NCBI RefSeq assembly: GCF_015644665.1
Contig: NZ_JADOBQ010000005.1
Span: forward strand, 405,685 to 469,684
Direction: 5' to 3'
DNA from: Roseobacter sp. MH60115
GTDB taxonomy: Bacteria; Pseudomonadota; Alphaproteobacteria; Rhodobacterales; Rhodobacteraceae
Length of the DNA stretch: 64,000 nt
Part shown: one piece after another, positions 26,564-35,314 of the stretch
How the letters are laid out: the number at the start of each line of letters is the position of its first letter
Position numbering within the stretch: the stretch's first letter is position 1
The notes under the pieces: model-generated
Database searches by the model: none
Told to the model about the DNA's origin: nothing
What the model saw: the letters and a program-made list of their open reading frames with translations, nothing else
Position numbers and translations under genes: made by a program

Positions 26564-27931
26564 ATGACGCAAGTCGTTGAAATACCGTTGTGGCTGTTCG
26601 TGCTGATCGTGCTCTTTGCAGCCGTGACCTTTGCGTCGCACTTTCTGTTTCCCTCTGTCCGCTGGTTTTTCAGGCGAAGGTTGGAGCGCGCGGTCACGCG
26701 CCTGAACGAACGTCTGACCCGGCCCATTGAACCCTTCAAGCTGGCGCGGCGCTACGACATGATCCAGCGGTTGATTTACGATCCCGAGGTCACACGCGAA
26801 ATCGTCAATCATGCGCAGACAAACAAAGTCCCCGAAAACGTGGCCTTCGAACGCGCCCGTGCCTATGCGCGAGAGATCGTCCCGAGCTTCAGCGCCTTCA
26901 CCTATTTTGGCCTTGGTACGCGCATGGCGCGCCTGCTGGTCAATTCGATCTATTCGGTTTGGACCGGGCCGCACAATGACGAGGTGATCCGCTCCATCCC
27001 AAAGGATGCGACGGTGGTCTTCATCATGAACCACCGCTCGAACATGGATTACGTCCTGGTGACCTATCTTGCTGCACGGACCTCTGCCTTATCCTACGCG
27101 GTGGGGGAATGGGCGCGCGTCTGGCCGCTGAGCCGTCTGATCCGGATGATGGGAGCGTACTTCATCCGGCGCAAATCGCGTGGCGGGCTCTATCGCAAGG
27201 TGCTGGCGCGTTACGTGCAGATGGCAATTTCGGGCGGGGTCGCGCAGGGTATCTTTCCCGAAGGCGGGCTCAGCCTGAACGGGCGTCTGATGCCGCCGCG
27301 GCTGGGGCTTTTGTCCTACGTGGTCGAAGGACATGATCCAGAGGGGCGGGATGTGGTCTTTGTGCCTGTGGCCATCAACTATGATCGCGTCCTCGAGGAT
27401 CGGGTCCTGATCGCGGCGGGAAAGCGCGGTGACCGCCGCTTTGGAGCGCGGATCTCCGTTGTGGTCCGGTTCATCCTCAGCAAGTTCTGGCAGGGGCTGC
27501 GAGGGCGCGTCACGCGCTTCGGCACGGCGGCGGTTGCCTTTGGGCAGCCGCTGTCGTTGAGCGCCTTCGGCGCGGACCGCCCCGTCGAAGAGCTTGCGGA
27601 TGATCTGATGCGCCGTATCGAGGCGGCCATGCCCGTGCTTGCGGTGCCTCTGGTCTGTCATGTCCTGCAGGCCCGCAGTGAACCGCTGCCCGAGGCCGTG
27701 CTGATCGACGAGGTCAAAGCCGCGCTCGAGCTGCTGTCGGTTTCCACACCGCCGAGTATCTCCGAAGACCTGCCCGCTACCATAACCGCGGCCTTGGGTC
27801 AGTTGCGCAAACATGGCGTGATGGAAAGAACGGCGGACGGATGGCACCCGTTGCCCGATCAGCAGGCCGTTGTCAGTTACTATGCGAACTCGATCGCGCA
27901 CTGCTTTGAGGATGCCGCATCTGCAGCATAA
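26564..27931 (+). CDS. PlsB-like glycerol-3-phosphate/lysophospholipid acyltransferase
   Basis: 455 residues, one N-terminal membrane segment (about 8-28). The acyltransferase blocks are present in order: NHRSNMDYVL (HxxxxD, residues about 151-160), GAYFIRR, and FPEGGLSLNG. They match the PlsB class that acylates the first position of glycerol-3-phosphate, though E. coli PlsB is much longer (about 807). It lies between ecm and ccr and may link acetyl-CoA supply with lipid synthesis only by position. The exact acceptor is not certain. Confidence 0.82.
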   Translation: MTQVVEIPLWLFVLIVLFAAVTFASHFLFPSVRWFFRRRLERAVTRLNERLTRPIEPFKLARRYDMIQRLIYDPEVTREIVNHAQTNKVPENVAFERARAYAREIVPSFSAFTYFGLGTRMARLLVNSIYSVWTGPHNDEVIRSIPKDATVVFIMNHRSNMDYVLVTYLAARTSALSYAVGEWARVWPLSRLIRMMGAYFIRRKSRGGLYRKVLARYVQMAISGGVAQGIFPEGGLSLNGRLMPPRLGLLSYVVEGHDPEGRDVVFVPVAINYDRVLEDRVLIAAGKRGDRRFGARISVVVRFILSKFWQGLRGRVTRFGTAAVAFGQPLSLSAFGADRPVEELADDLMRRIEAAMPVLAVPLVCHVLQARSEPLPEAVLIDEVKAALELLSVSTPPSISEDLPATITAALGQLRKHGVMERTADGWHPLPDQQAVVSYYANSIAHCFEDAASAA

Positions 27932-28028
27932 ATTTCTGCGCCTGCAGGGTCATAAAATTACAAAAAGTAAGCTGTAGATGTTGCAATGTTGCGCGGCACT
28001 GCATATTCAATCCCCACAAGCCGCGATT

Positions 28029-28041
28029 CTGCATTGCGGCA
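28029..28041 (+). promoter_or_regulatory. CTGCATTGCGGCA element upstream of ccr
   Basis: Identical over 13 bp to the element upstream of mcl2. It ends 37 bp before the ccr ATG. A related TTGCAATGTTGCGCGGCA lies further upstream at about 27981-27998, so this promoter may have two sites. Confidence 0.62.
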
Positions 28042-28078
28042 TCATTGATTTGAGTATGTCGCTAAGCAGGAGGCTTGC

Positions 28079-29359
28079 ATGGCACTGGATACCACCATCG
28101 CGCGCTACGAGGCGCCGGAAAAAGACCTCTATGAAATGGGTGAAATGCCCCCCATGGGCTATGTGCCCAAACAGATGTATGCATGGGCGATCCGCCGGGA
28201 ACGGCACGGTGAACCCGACAGCGCAATGCTACAGGAGGTCGTGGAGGTCCCGAAGCTCGACAGCCAGGACGTGCTGGTGCTCGTGATGGCCGCCGGGGTC
28301 AACTACAACGGCGTCTGGGCCGCACTTGGCGTGCCGATCAGCCCTTTTGACGGGCACAAACAGCCCTATCACATCGCCGGGTCGGACGCCTCCGGCATCG
28401 TCTGGGCTGTGGGCGACAAGGTCACGCGCTGGAAGGTGGGCGACGAGGTTGTGATCCATTGCAACCAGGACGACGGCGACGACGAGCACTGCAACGGCGG
28501 CGACCCGATGTATTCGCCGAGCCAGCGGATCTGGGGCTACGAAACCCCCGATGGGTCCTTCTCGCAATTTACGCGGGTCCAGAGCCAGCAACTGATGCCG
28601 CGCCCCAAACACCTGACCTGGGAAGAGGCGGCGTGTTACACACTGACACTTGCCACTGCCTACCGGATGCTCTTCGGGCACGAACCGCACGACCTCAAGC
28701 CCGGCCAAAACGTGCTGGTTTGGGGCGCATCCGGTGGCCTTGGATCGTACGCGATCCAGCTGATCAACACCGCGGGCGCCAATGCCATCGGCGTGATCTC
28801 TGATGAGAGCAAGCGCCAGTTTGTCATGGATTTGGGCGCCAAGGGCGTTCTGAACCGGAAGGATTTCAACTGCTGGGGGCAGCTGCCAACGGTGAACACG
28901 CCGGAATACGGTGAGTGGTTCAAGGAAGCGCGCAAGTTCGGCAAGGCGATCTGGGACATCACCGGCAAGGGCGTGAACGTCGATATGGTGTTCGAACACC
29001 CAGGCGAGGCGACCTTCCCCGTCTCCACCTTCGTGGTGAAGAAAGGCGGCATGGTCGTGATCTGCGCGGGCACCACCGGCTTCAACCTGACCTTTGACGT
29101 GCGTTACATGTGGATGCACCAGAAGCGTCTGCAGGGCAGCCACTTTGCGCATCTGGCGCAAGCCTCGGCGGCGAACAAGCTGATGTTGGAGCGGCGGCTT
29201 GATCCCTGCATGTCAGAGGTCTTCACTTGGGCGGACCTGCCGCAGGCGCATATGAAGATGATGCGCAACGAGCACAAACCCGGCAACATGTCCGTTTTGG
29301 TGCAGGCGCCGACGACCGGGCTGCGGACCCTCGAAGATGCGTTGGAGGCACGCCGTTAA
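28079..29359 (+). CDS. ccr: Crotonyl-CoA carboxylase/reductase
   Basis: Key enzyme of the ethylmalonyl-CoA pathway: NADPH-dependent reductive carboxylation of crotonyl-CoA to ethylmalonyl-CoA. 426 residues of the MDR superfamily. Visible: AAGVNYNGVWAALG with the CO2-site Asn, IWGYETPDGSFSQF with the Phe/Glu-type loop residues, the NADPH-binding GASGGLGSYAIQL, and QGSHFAHL with the CO2-site His. A perfect AGGAGG precedes the ATG. It is monocistronic, ending in a strong terminator. Confidence 0.97.
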   Translation: MALDTTIARYEAPEKDLYEMGEMPPMGYVPKQMYAWAIRRERHGEPDSAMLQEVVEVPKLDSQDVLVLVMAAGVNYNGVWAALGVPISPFDGHKQPYHIAGSDASGIVWAVGDKVTRWKVGDEVVIHCNQDDGDDEHCNGGDPMYSPSQRIWGYETPDGSFSQFTRVQSQQLMPRPKHLTWEEAACYTLTLATAYRMLFGHEPHDLKPGQNVLVWGASGGLGSYAIQLINTAGANAIGVISDESKRQFVMDLGAKGVLNRKDFNCWGQLPTVNTPEYGEWFKEARKFGKAIWDITGKGVNVDMVFEHPGEATFPVSTFVVKKGGMVVICAGTTGFNLTFDVRYMWMHQKRLQGSHFAHLAQASAANKLMLERRLDPCMSEVFTWADLPQAHMKMMRNEHKPGNMSVLVQAPTTGLRTLEDALEARR

Positions 29360-29387
29360 TCTAACATCGAGTTGTTTAAACATGACG

Positions 29388-29424
29388 AACGCCCGCGAAT
29401 CACGTATAGGTTGCGCGGGCGTTT
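29388..29424 (+). terminator. Intrinsic terminator of ccr
   Basis: AACGCCCGCG (29388-29397) pairs over 10 bp with CGCGGGCGTT (29414-29423), followed by TCTCGTT. It lies 28 nt after the ccr stop. Confidence 0.85.
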
Positions 29425-29540
29425 CTCGTTATGGTTGTGACGCTCTTTAGTATCAATTACTTACAAAATCCGACCTCGCTATTTCTGGGGAGTTAATAAC
29501 TGCGAATTTTCAACGCTTGTTCACACATGTTATAGTTGTG

Positions 29541-29556
29541 TTAATCTTTCATTAAC
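29541..29556. promoter_or_regulatory. CtrA-type binding site upstream of the luxR/luxI genes
   Basis: TTAATCTTTCATTAAC matches the full CtrA consensus TTAA-N7-TTAAC. It lies 21 bp before the small ORF and about 175 bp before luxR. In Roseobacter-group bacteria CtrA and quorum sensing regulate each other, so direct control of this locus is plausible. A possible promoter (TTGTTC near 29518, GTTAAT near 29540) would place the site at the start of transcription. Confidence 0.65.
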
Positions 29557-29576
29557 CTTTAAGAGGCGAGTCTGCT

Positions 29577-29792
29577 ATGCGAAGTGATTGGATTTTGGAC
29601 GTTCTCACGGACTTGAAAACATTTGCGACAGCAAACGACTTGCCGGTGTTAGCCGAGCAGTTGGATGATACCGCGATTGTTGCTCTTGCCGAGATCGCCG
29701 CCCTTCACGAGAGGACGCAGGGCACGGCACATGGTAGCGAACACGACGGTGGAGGAAGTCTTGGCGGAGCTGGAGCAGGCGGACACGCTTGA
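29577..29792 (+). CDS. Small acidic protein preceding luxR
   Basis: 71 codons. The first 45 residues form a plausible amphipathic helical protein (WILDVLTDLKTFATANDLPVLAEQ...). The last 25 are Gly/His-rich and are read from DNA that also encodes the LuxR N-terminus in another frame (62-nt overlap), so the tail may be incidental. GAGG precedes the ATG. I recall similar short ORFs before luxR genes in relatives but cannot confirm this. It could be a small regulator or antiactivator, or just couple luxR translation. Confidence 0.6.
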   Translation: MRSDWILDVLTDLKTFATANDLPVLAEQLDDTAIVALAEIAALHERTQGTAHGSEHDGGGSLGGAGAGGHA

Positions 29793-30450
29793 ATCCATAC
29801 AGGACGCCATCCTCAAACTCAGGGAGTATTTCGAAGTCGAAAATATGGTCTACCACTGGGTGGACAGTGCCGGGGAACAATATGGTTACGGCACCTACCC
29901 GCTGGAATGGGCCACAAGGTATCAAGAGCAGAACTATATCCGGATCGATCCGGTCATCGCCGGATGTTACAAACGCTTTCACCCGGTGGATTGGAAGAAA
30001 CTCGATTGGTCCGGCAAGGCCGTGCGCGCCTTTCAGGCAGAAGCGGTGGAGTACGGCATCGGCACCCAAGGCTATTCCATTCCCATCCGGGGGCCTAACG
30101 GTCAGTTCGCCCTCTTTACGGTGAATCACACCTGCGATGACGCGGAGTGGGAAAAATTTACGGAGGATAATCGGCGCGAACTGATCCTGATCGCGCATTA
30201 TTTTAACCAAAAGGCGCTCGAGTTCGAACCGAACCGGGCGCCGGAGCAATCACAATCGCTGTCGCCACGCGAAATCGACGCGATGACGCTGCTTGCAATC
30301 GGGTACAGCCGGGCGCAAGTGGCTGAAACGCTGTCGATTTCCGAGCATACGCTGCGGGTCTACATCGAGAGCGCGCGCTTCAAACTGGGGGCGTCGAACA
30401 CCACCCATGCGGTCGCCAGAGCGCTGAGCCGCGGCCTTATTGTCGTGTAA
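29731..30450 (+). CDS. luxR: LuxR family quorum-sensing regulator
   Basis: 239 residues. The N-terminal autoinducer-binding domain shows the conserved pocket pattern YPLEWATRYQEQNYIRIDP ending in HPVDW (Trp, Tyr, Asp, Pro, Trp positions). The C-terminal LuxR-type helix-turn-helix is LSPREIDAMTLLAIGYS...VAETLSISEHTLRVY. It senses an acyl-homoserine lactone, presumably that of the LuxI encoded next. The ATG at 29731 fits other LuxR N-termini; the frame is open 22 codons further upstream within the small ORF. Confidence 0.93.
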   Translation: MVANTTVEEVLAELEQADTLESIQDAILKLREYFEVENMVYHWVDSAGEQYGYGTYPLEWATRYQEQNYIRIDPVIAGCYKRFHPVDWKKLDWSGKAVRAFQAEAVEYGIGTQGYSIPIRGPNGQFALFTVNHTCDDAEWEKFTEDNRRELILIAHYFNQKALEFEPNRAPEQSQSLSPREIDAMTLLAIGYSRAQVAETLSISEHTLRVYIESARFKLGASNTTHAVARALSRGLIVV

Positions 30451-30565
30451 AATCGCCGCCTGAAACGGCTTCATCCGTTAACGTGACGCACGCCGTGGTT
30501 GGCCAGCGTTAAACATCCTCAAGCTAATCCTTTGCTCATCCCGCGCTCTGACCAAAGGACACAAC

Positions 30566-31204
30566 ATGCTTCGTTACATCTACGCCGATCAGCTTTCCCG
30601 CCATAAAAAACTTGCTCAATCCATGTTTCAGGATCGTGCGGATCAGTTCAAAACGCGCCTGGGATGGGAAGTCAGCGTGGACGAACAGGGGTTCGAGCGG
30701 GACGAGTATGACGCGATGAACCCTCTCTATGTGATCTGGGAAATGCCCGACGGCACCCACGGCGGGTCCATGCGGTTCCTGCCGACAACAGAACGGACCA
30801 TGGTCAACGATCACTTCACCCACCTGATGGGCGGGGGCACAATCACCAGCCCGCTCATCTGGGAATGCACGCGCTTTTGCCTGAACCGCGAGGCGCCAAG
30901 CCGTGTCGCCGCAGCCCTGATGCTGGGTGGCGGGGAAATCATGAGTGGATTTGGCGTGAAGCATTTTGTCGGGGTCTTCGACGCGCGCATGGTGCGCATC
31001 TACCGGATGATCGGGTCCTCGCCAGAGGTTCTGGGCAGCGAAGGCAAAGGGCGTGACGCTATCAGCATCGGTTTGTGGGAGTTTGCACCCGAAGCACAGG
31101 CGAAGGTCGCTCTGCGGGCTGGCGTGTCGCCGGAACTCTCCCGCCTGTGGTTCGACCGGGCATTCGGACGCGAAGTGGCGCGCCAATTGGCCTGCGCGGG
31201 CTAA
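30566..31204 (+). CDS. luxI: Acyl-homoserine-lactone synthase
   Basis: Makes the AHL signal from S-adenosylmethionine and an acyl donor. 212 residues. Catalytic-site residues appear at the canonical LuxI positions: Arg24, Phe28 and Trp34 (RADQFKTRLGW), then an acidic pair in ERDEYD, GSMRFLP, and WECTRFC with the Glu and Arg of the C-terminal motif. It lies 115 bp after luxR in the same direction. The gap holds an AACGG-N6-CCGTT repeat. The acyl chain cannot be predicted. Confidence 0.95.
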   Translation: MLRYIYADQLSRHKKLAQSMFQDRADQFKTRLGWEVSVDEQGFERDEYDAMNPLYVIWEMPDGTHGGSMRFLPTTERTMVNDHFTHLMGGGTITSPLIWECTRFCLNREAPSRVAAALMLGGGEIMSGFGVKHFVGVFDARMVRIYRMIGSSPEVLGSEGKGRDAISIGLWEFAPEAQAKVALRAGVSPELSRLWFDRAFGREVARQLACAG

Positions 31205-31257
31205 ATCCGCTCAGGTGACATCTGGTCCCTGTCGCGCGGCCCCTGTAGGGTCGCGCC

Positions 31258-32799
31258 ATGACCACACCCGCGCTGACTTTCTCCGACGACCAAGCCGCAG
31301 CTTATGACAGCGTGACAGAGGTCCTGCGCGGGTCTGGCATCGATCTGGATGATCAACTTCTGACACCGCCCAAAAGCTCGGTTGCCTCCGTCATGGCCAT
31401 CACAGGCAAGGCGGGATCGGGCAAAACGCTGCTACTGGCGGAGCTCTACAAGGCGCTGGAAGGCGCCGGTGTCGAGGTCGTCTCGGGCGATTACGAATCC
31501 CGCAAACGCCGCGACAAGCGTACGCTGGCCATTCTTGCACCAACCAACAAGGCCGCGAGTGTTCTGCGTCTGCGCGGTGTGCCTGCGACCACGATTCACC
31601 GCATCCTTTACACGCCGGTCTACGATCCGGAATATGAACGTATCGCGGAGTGGCTGGCGGCCAATGGAGAGCGTCCTGAGATCGACGGGCTGACCGATGT
31701 GGCCCTCGACCGGGCGGCAGCCTTCTACGCCACCAACAAGTCGATTCCCGGCGCCTTGGCGGCGGCGGGTCTGCGCGGGTCGGATTTCATCACCGGCTGG
31801 AAACGGCGCGAAGAGCCGTTGGACATCGGCTTTGTCGATGAATCGTCGATGCTGGACGACAAGCAATTCGAGGATCTCAAGGAGATTTTCCCGACGCTCT
31901 TGTTGTTTGGCGATCCTGCTCAGCTTGCGCCGGTCAACCAATCAGGTGCGATGGTGTTCGAGAAGCTGCCTGAGAGGCGGGTACTCGCACTGAGCCGCAT
32001 TCACCGGCAGGAAGCGGACAATCCGATTCTCGATCTTGCCCATGCGCTTGGCGATCCTGATCTGGGGTTTGAGCAATTTGAGCGTATGGTGGAAGAGGCG
32101 GCAGCACGTGATGACCGGGTTGTCTGGGGCCAGCGGGTCGAGGTCGATCTGATGGCGCGCAGCCCGGTGCTGGTCTGGCGGAATGCCACGCGCATCCGCC
32201 TGATCAATGCCTTCCGTCAGGTGCACGGTGCACCAGAGGATGCGCTGCTGGAGGGCGAGCCGCTGATCTGTGACGGTTTGGAATTGCCGTTGAAACATCG
32301 CAAGAAGCGGCTTGATCTGGAAGCGCGTGGGCTGATCAAGGGCGCGCAGGTGATCTATCTGGGGGAGGGGCGCAAACCCGGGTTCAGCCGCTTGCATGTG
32401 ATGGGGGCGGAAGATCCGCAAGTCTCTGCGGCGTCAATTGTGAAGATCGAAAAGCCGGACGAGGAAGAGCCCTTTATCCCCTTTGCGGCCCGCATGGGCG
32501 CGACCTTTCTGCATGGTGCGGCGGTGACCATTCACAAGGCCCAGGGCAGCCAGTGGGACACGGTTCAGGTCTTTGCGCCTGATCTTTATGCCGCTGCACG
32601 GATGGGCCGTTCAGAAGCCGGACAGCCCCTGTGGAAACGGCTTGCTTATGTGGCGATCACACGTGCTCAGGAGCGGCTGATCTGGGTGGTCCGCAACCGG
32701 TTGTCGATGCCGACGGGGCCGCTGGCGGTCGATGACTTGCGTGCCGTGCCCACCGCGCCATTGGCGCTATCCGAACCGCAACCGGAGGAATTACTATGA
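31258..32799 (+). CDS. RecD-like superfamily 1 DNA helicase
   Basis: 513 residues, stand-alone helicase with motif I ITGKAGSGKT near residue 50, motif Ia LAPTNKAASVL, motif II VDESSML, motif III GDPAQLAPV, and C-terminal GAAVTIHKAQGSQWDTV and YVAITRAQERL motifs. It resembles the RecD2/TraA-type 5'-3' helicases but lacks a long N-terminal region. It may act in repair or replication restart. It overlaps the SDR gene by four bases. Its partner is unknown. Confidence 0.88.
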   Translation: MTTPALTFSDDQAAAYDSVTEVLRGSGIDLDDQLLTPPKSSVASVMAITGKAGSGKTLLLAELYKALEGAGVEVVSGDYESRKRRDKRTLAILAPTNKAASVLRLRGVPATTIHRILYTPVYDPEYERIAEWLAANGERPEIDGLTDVALDRAAAFYATNKSIPGALAAAGLRGSDFITGWKRREEPLDIGFVDESSMLDDKQFEDLKEIFPTLLLFGDPAQLAPVNQSGAMVFEKLPERRVLALSRIHRQEADNPILDLAHALGDPDLGFEQFERMVEEAAARDDRVVWGQRVEVDLMARSPVLVWRNATRIRLINAFRQVHGAPEDALLEGEPLICDGLELPLKHRKKRLDLEARGLIKGAQVIYLGEGRKPGFSRLHVMGAEDPQVSAASIVKIEKPDEEEPFIPFAARMGATFLHGAAVTIHKAQGSQWDTVQVFAPDLYAAARMGRSEAGQPLWKRLAYVAITRAQERLIWVVRNRLSMPTGPLAVDDLRAVPTAPLALSEPQPEELL

Positions 32800-33497
32800 A
32801 ATCGATCATCATCACTGGCGCTAGTTCGGGCATTGGTCACGCAACCGCAGAGATGTTTCTGGAGGCCGGCTGGCGCGTCGGTCTGATTGCGCGGCGCGCA
32901 GACCGGCTTGAGGCGCTTGCTGACCGGTTTGAAACCGCGGTGCCGCTGCCTGCCGACGTCACGGATGCACCGGGCATGCAGGCGGCGTTCGATGCATTCG
33001 GCCATCTCGATGTACTCTTCAACAATGCGGGCCTCTTTGGCCCTTCGGCGACAATCGACGAGGTCGATCTGCAGGACTGGGCCGAGGTGATGCAGGTGAA
33101 CGTCGGTGGCATGTTCATTGCCGCGAAACTGGCCTTTGCGCAAATGCGCCGCCAGAAACCGCAGGGCGGCCGGATCATCAACAATGGTTCACTGTCAGCC
33201 TACGTGCCGCGCCCGAATTCAGTGTGCTATACCACGACCAAACATGCGGTAACGGGGCTGACCAAGACGCTGTCGCTGGATGGGCGGCCTTTCGGCATTG
33301 CTTGCGGGCAAATCGACATCGGCAATGCGGAAACCGACCTGCTTGCACAATTGAAAAAGACGCAGCCAGGCACGGCGACGATGGACGTTCAGAATGTCGC
33401 GCGATCTGTCCTGCATATGGCCGGGATGCCCCCGGAAGCGAATGTGCAATTCATGACCGTCATGGCGAGCACAATGCCGTATATCGGGCGAGGGTGA
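32796..33497 (+). CDS. Short-chain dehydrogenase/reductase
   Basis: 233 residues, classical SDR: cofactor motif TGASSGIG at residues 7-14, NNAG near 75, catalytic Ser in NNGSLSAY and YTTTK (Tyr, Lys). The acidic/basic pattern after the second strand (IARRADR) suggests NADP(H). Substrate unknown. The ATG overlaps the helicase stop (ATGA), though the two functions have no obvious link. Confidence 0.9.
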   Translation: MKSIIITGASSGIGHATAEMFLEAGWRVGLIARRADRLEALADRFETAVPLPADVTDAPGMQAAFDAFGHLDVLFNNAGLFGPSATIDEVDLQDWAEVMQVNVGGMFIAAKLAFAQMRRQKPQGGRIINNGSLSAYVPRPNSVCYTTTKHAVTGLTKTLSLDGRPFGIACGQIDIGNAETDLLAQLKKTQPGTATMDVQNVARSVLHMAGMPPEANVQFMTVMASTMPYIGRG

Positions 33498-33502
33498 CAC
33501 CA

Positions 33503-33526
33503 AGGGTGGGCTTCAGGCCACCCTTT
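33503..33526. terminator. Bidirectional hairpin, GGTGGGC type
   Basis: AAGGGTGG at 33503-33510 pairs with CCACCCTT at 33519-33526 in the 33-bp gap between the convergent SDR and TIGR02186 genes. It ends in TT on both strands. It resembles the hairpins near 11.9 and 49.9 kb. Confidence 0.75.
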
Positions 33527-33530
33527 CGGT

Positions 33531-34298
33531 TCAGGCACGGAACATTCTGAAGACGGCGGATGCAGCCCAGCCTGCGGCAATGGCGATGGCGATGGACATA
33601 ATCCCGTAAAGCAATGGTTGCCCCCGCGACAACTCAAAGAGCCAGCGTTCCAAACCAACCTTCTGCACGTCGATTGTCGTGTCATAGCTGGAGATCACCT
33701 GACCATCGCGCGTCAGGAAAATGCGCGTCACGTAGTCGCCCTCGGTCAGCGCGGCCGGCAGGCGGACAGCCGTGCGAAACAATGTCTGTTCGCTGACGGT
33801 AACCGCGTCCTCACGCAGTTGGTAGAGATCTGATCGGCTGCGGATGCGGATGAGCGCCTCGGTGAAGCTTTCGGCATCGCTGATGTTCGAGGGTGCACCA
33901 ACCGAGCGGATGGCGCGTGGCACGGATATCTTGTGGCGCAGATCCTCCACATCCTTAAGCACCTCGCGCAACGGGCCGCTGGTCTGCACCGCGTAAAAGC
34001 TGGGCGCGCGATCCACTTCGACGGCATCCGTATTCACCCAGATGCCCAGGCGTTTGGCTTTGCGCCGTACGGTCAGAGGTGTGGACGGGCCTGCAACGGT
34101 CACGATGACCTCGATCGGTGGTCCTTCGGGAATGGCCTGCTCCCGCTTCACGGCGCCGAAGATCAGGATATCGGAGCCGTCAAAGCTCGTGGTGATCGAC
34201 ACCTTGTCCTTGCTGAGGCCCAAGACGACTTCTTCGGCCCATAGCGGCCCTGTGCAGAGCAGCAGAAGCGTCAGGAGACCGGTCAGAAAACGGGGCAT
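33531..34298 (-). CDS. TIGR02186 family membrane-anchored protein
   Basis: 255 residues: signal peptide (residues about 1-20), a periplasmic domain (EEVVLGLSKDKVSITTSFDG...), and a C-terminal transmembrane helix (about 228-250). This layout and the start of the mature chain match TIGR02186, a family nearly always next to a TauE/SafE permease, as here (5-nt gap). It may assist sulfur-compound export. The ATG at 34298 is used; the frame extends further upstream only as an overlap with the permease gene. Confidence 0.85.
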   Translation of the reverse strand: MPRFLTGLLTLLLLCTGPLWAEEVVLGLSKDKVSITTSFDGSDILIFGAVKREQAIPEGPPIEVIVTVAGPSTPLTVRRKAKRLGIWVNTDAVEVDRAPSFYAVQTSGPLREVLKDVEDLRHKISVPRAIRSVGAPSNISDAESFTEALIRIRSRSDLYQLREDAVTVSEQTLFRTAVRLPAALTEGDYVTRIFLTRDGQVISSYDTTIDVQKVGLERWLFELSRGQPLLYGIMSIAIAIAAGWAASAVFRMFRA

Positions 34299-34303
34299 CA
34301 CGC

Positions 34304-35218
34304 TCAATGCCCCGTGGCCGCACCGACGGAGTAGAGCTCCGACGGCATCAAAAGCAAATCGAGGGCCAGCTTGCCGCAGACTGCAAGCACCATGAGGGCC
34401 AGCAGGATGCGCAGCTGTTCGGCCTTCATCTTGACGCCGATGCGCGTCCCGATCTGCGCACCGATCACCCCCCCCACCAGAAGCAGCACCGCCAGAACAA
34501 TATCCACGGTAAAGTTCGTCGTGGCGTGCAGCAGCGTGGTAAAGCCGGTCACGAAAATGATCTGAAAAAGCGATGTGCCCACGACAACCTTGGTCGGCAT
34601 GCCGAGCAGGTAGATCATGGCGGGCACCATGATAAAGCCGCCACCCACACCCATGATCGCCGCCAGAATGCCGACGGCCACACCCACCAGCAGCGGGGGG
34701 ATCACGGAGATGTAGAGACCGGAGACCCGGAACCGCATCTTGAAGGGCAGCCCATGGATCCAGTTGTGCTTCTTGCGCGCAGGCGGCTTGCCGGACTTGG
34801 TCTTGCGGATCGCGTTCAGGCTTTCCACGAACATCAGCCCGCCGATCACGCCAAGGAAGATGACATAGCAAAGCTTGACCAGCAGATCGACCTGGCCCTG
34901 TGCCTTGAGGTAGTTAAAGACCACAACCCCCAGCGCGGCACCGATGAGGCCCCCTATGAGCAATACCGTGCCCATCCTGAGGTCCACCGTCTTTCGCTTC
35001 AAATGCGCCAACACACCTGAGAAGGAAGAGGCGACAATCTGATTGGCTTCGGTGGCCACGGCCACGGCGGGCGGAATGCCGATCATGAAAAGCAGGGGCG
35101 TCATGAGGAACCCGCCGCCCACACCGAACATGCCCGACAGGATGCCGACGATCCCACCCAAGCCCAGCAACAAAAAGGCGTTGACCGAAACTTCGGCGAT
35201 GGGAAGGTAAATTTGCAT
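34304..35218 (-). CDS. TSUP (TauE/SafE) sulfite/sulfonate exporter family permease
   Basis: 304 residues, about eight transmembrane segments. Two copies of the glycine-rich family motif are visible: GILSGMFGVGGGFLMTPLL and GILAAIMGVGGGFIMVPAMI. The long basic loop between halves (RKTKSGKPPARKKHN) is cytoplasmic. Paired with TIGR02186, so probably exports a sulfite-like anion from organosulfur metabolism. It is unlike the shorter TSUP protein at 11.1 kb. Confidence 0.9.
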   Translation of the reverse strand: MQIYLPIAEVSVNAFLLLGLGGIVGILSGMFGVGGGFLMTPLLFMIGIPPAVAVATEANQIVASSFSGVLAHLKRKTVDLRMGTVLLIGGLIGAALGVVVFNYLKAQGQVDLLVKLCYVIFLGVIGGLMFVESLNAIRKTKSGKPPARKKHNWIHGLPFKMRFRVSGLYISVIPPLLVGVAVGILAAIMGVGGGFIMVPAMIYLLGMPTKVVVGTSLFQIIFVTGFTTLLHATTNFTVDIVLAVLLLVGGVIGAQIGTRIGVKMKAEQLRILLALMVLAVCGKLALDLLLMPSELYSVGAATGH

Positions 35219-35314
35219 GTCCCCTGTTAGAGCACAGGGGGGTGCAAAATCAATGCCCCTTGCTGCCCTGCAGCAATCAGGACTGACATAAAAGGCCGAA
35301 CTGGCCTTATGGGA

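Noticed and set aside
29665..29730. 22-codon extension of LuxR upstream of 29731
   Set aside because: The extension is Arg/Pro-rich, unlike LuxR N-termini, and runs within the small ORF; the ATG at 29731 fits the family.
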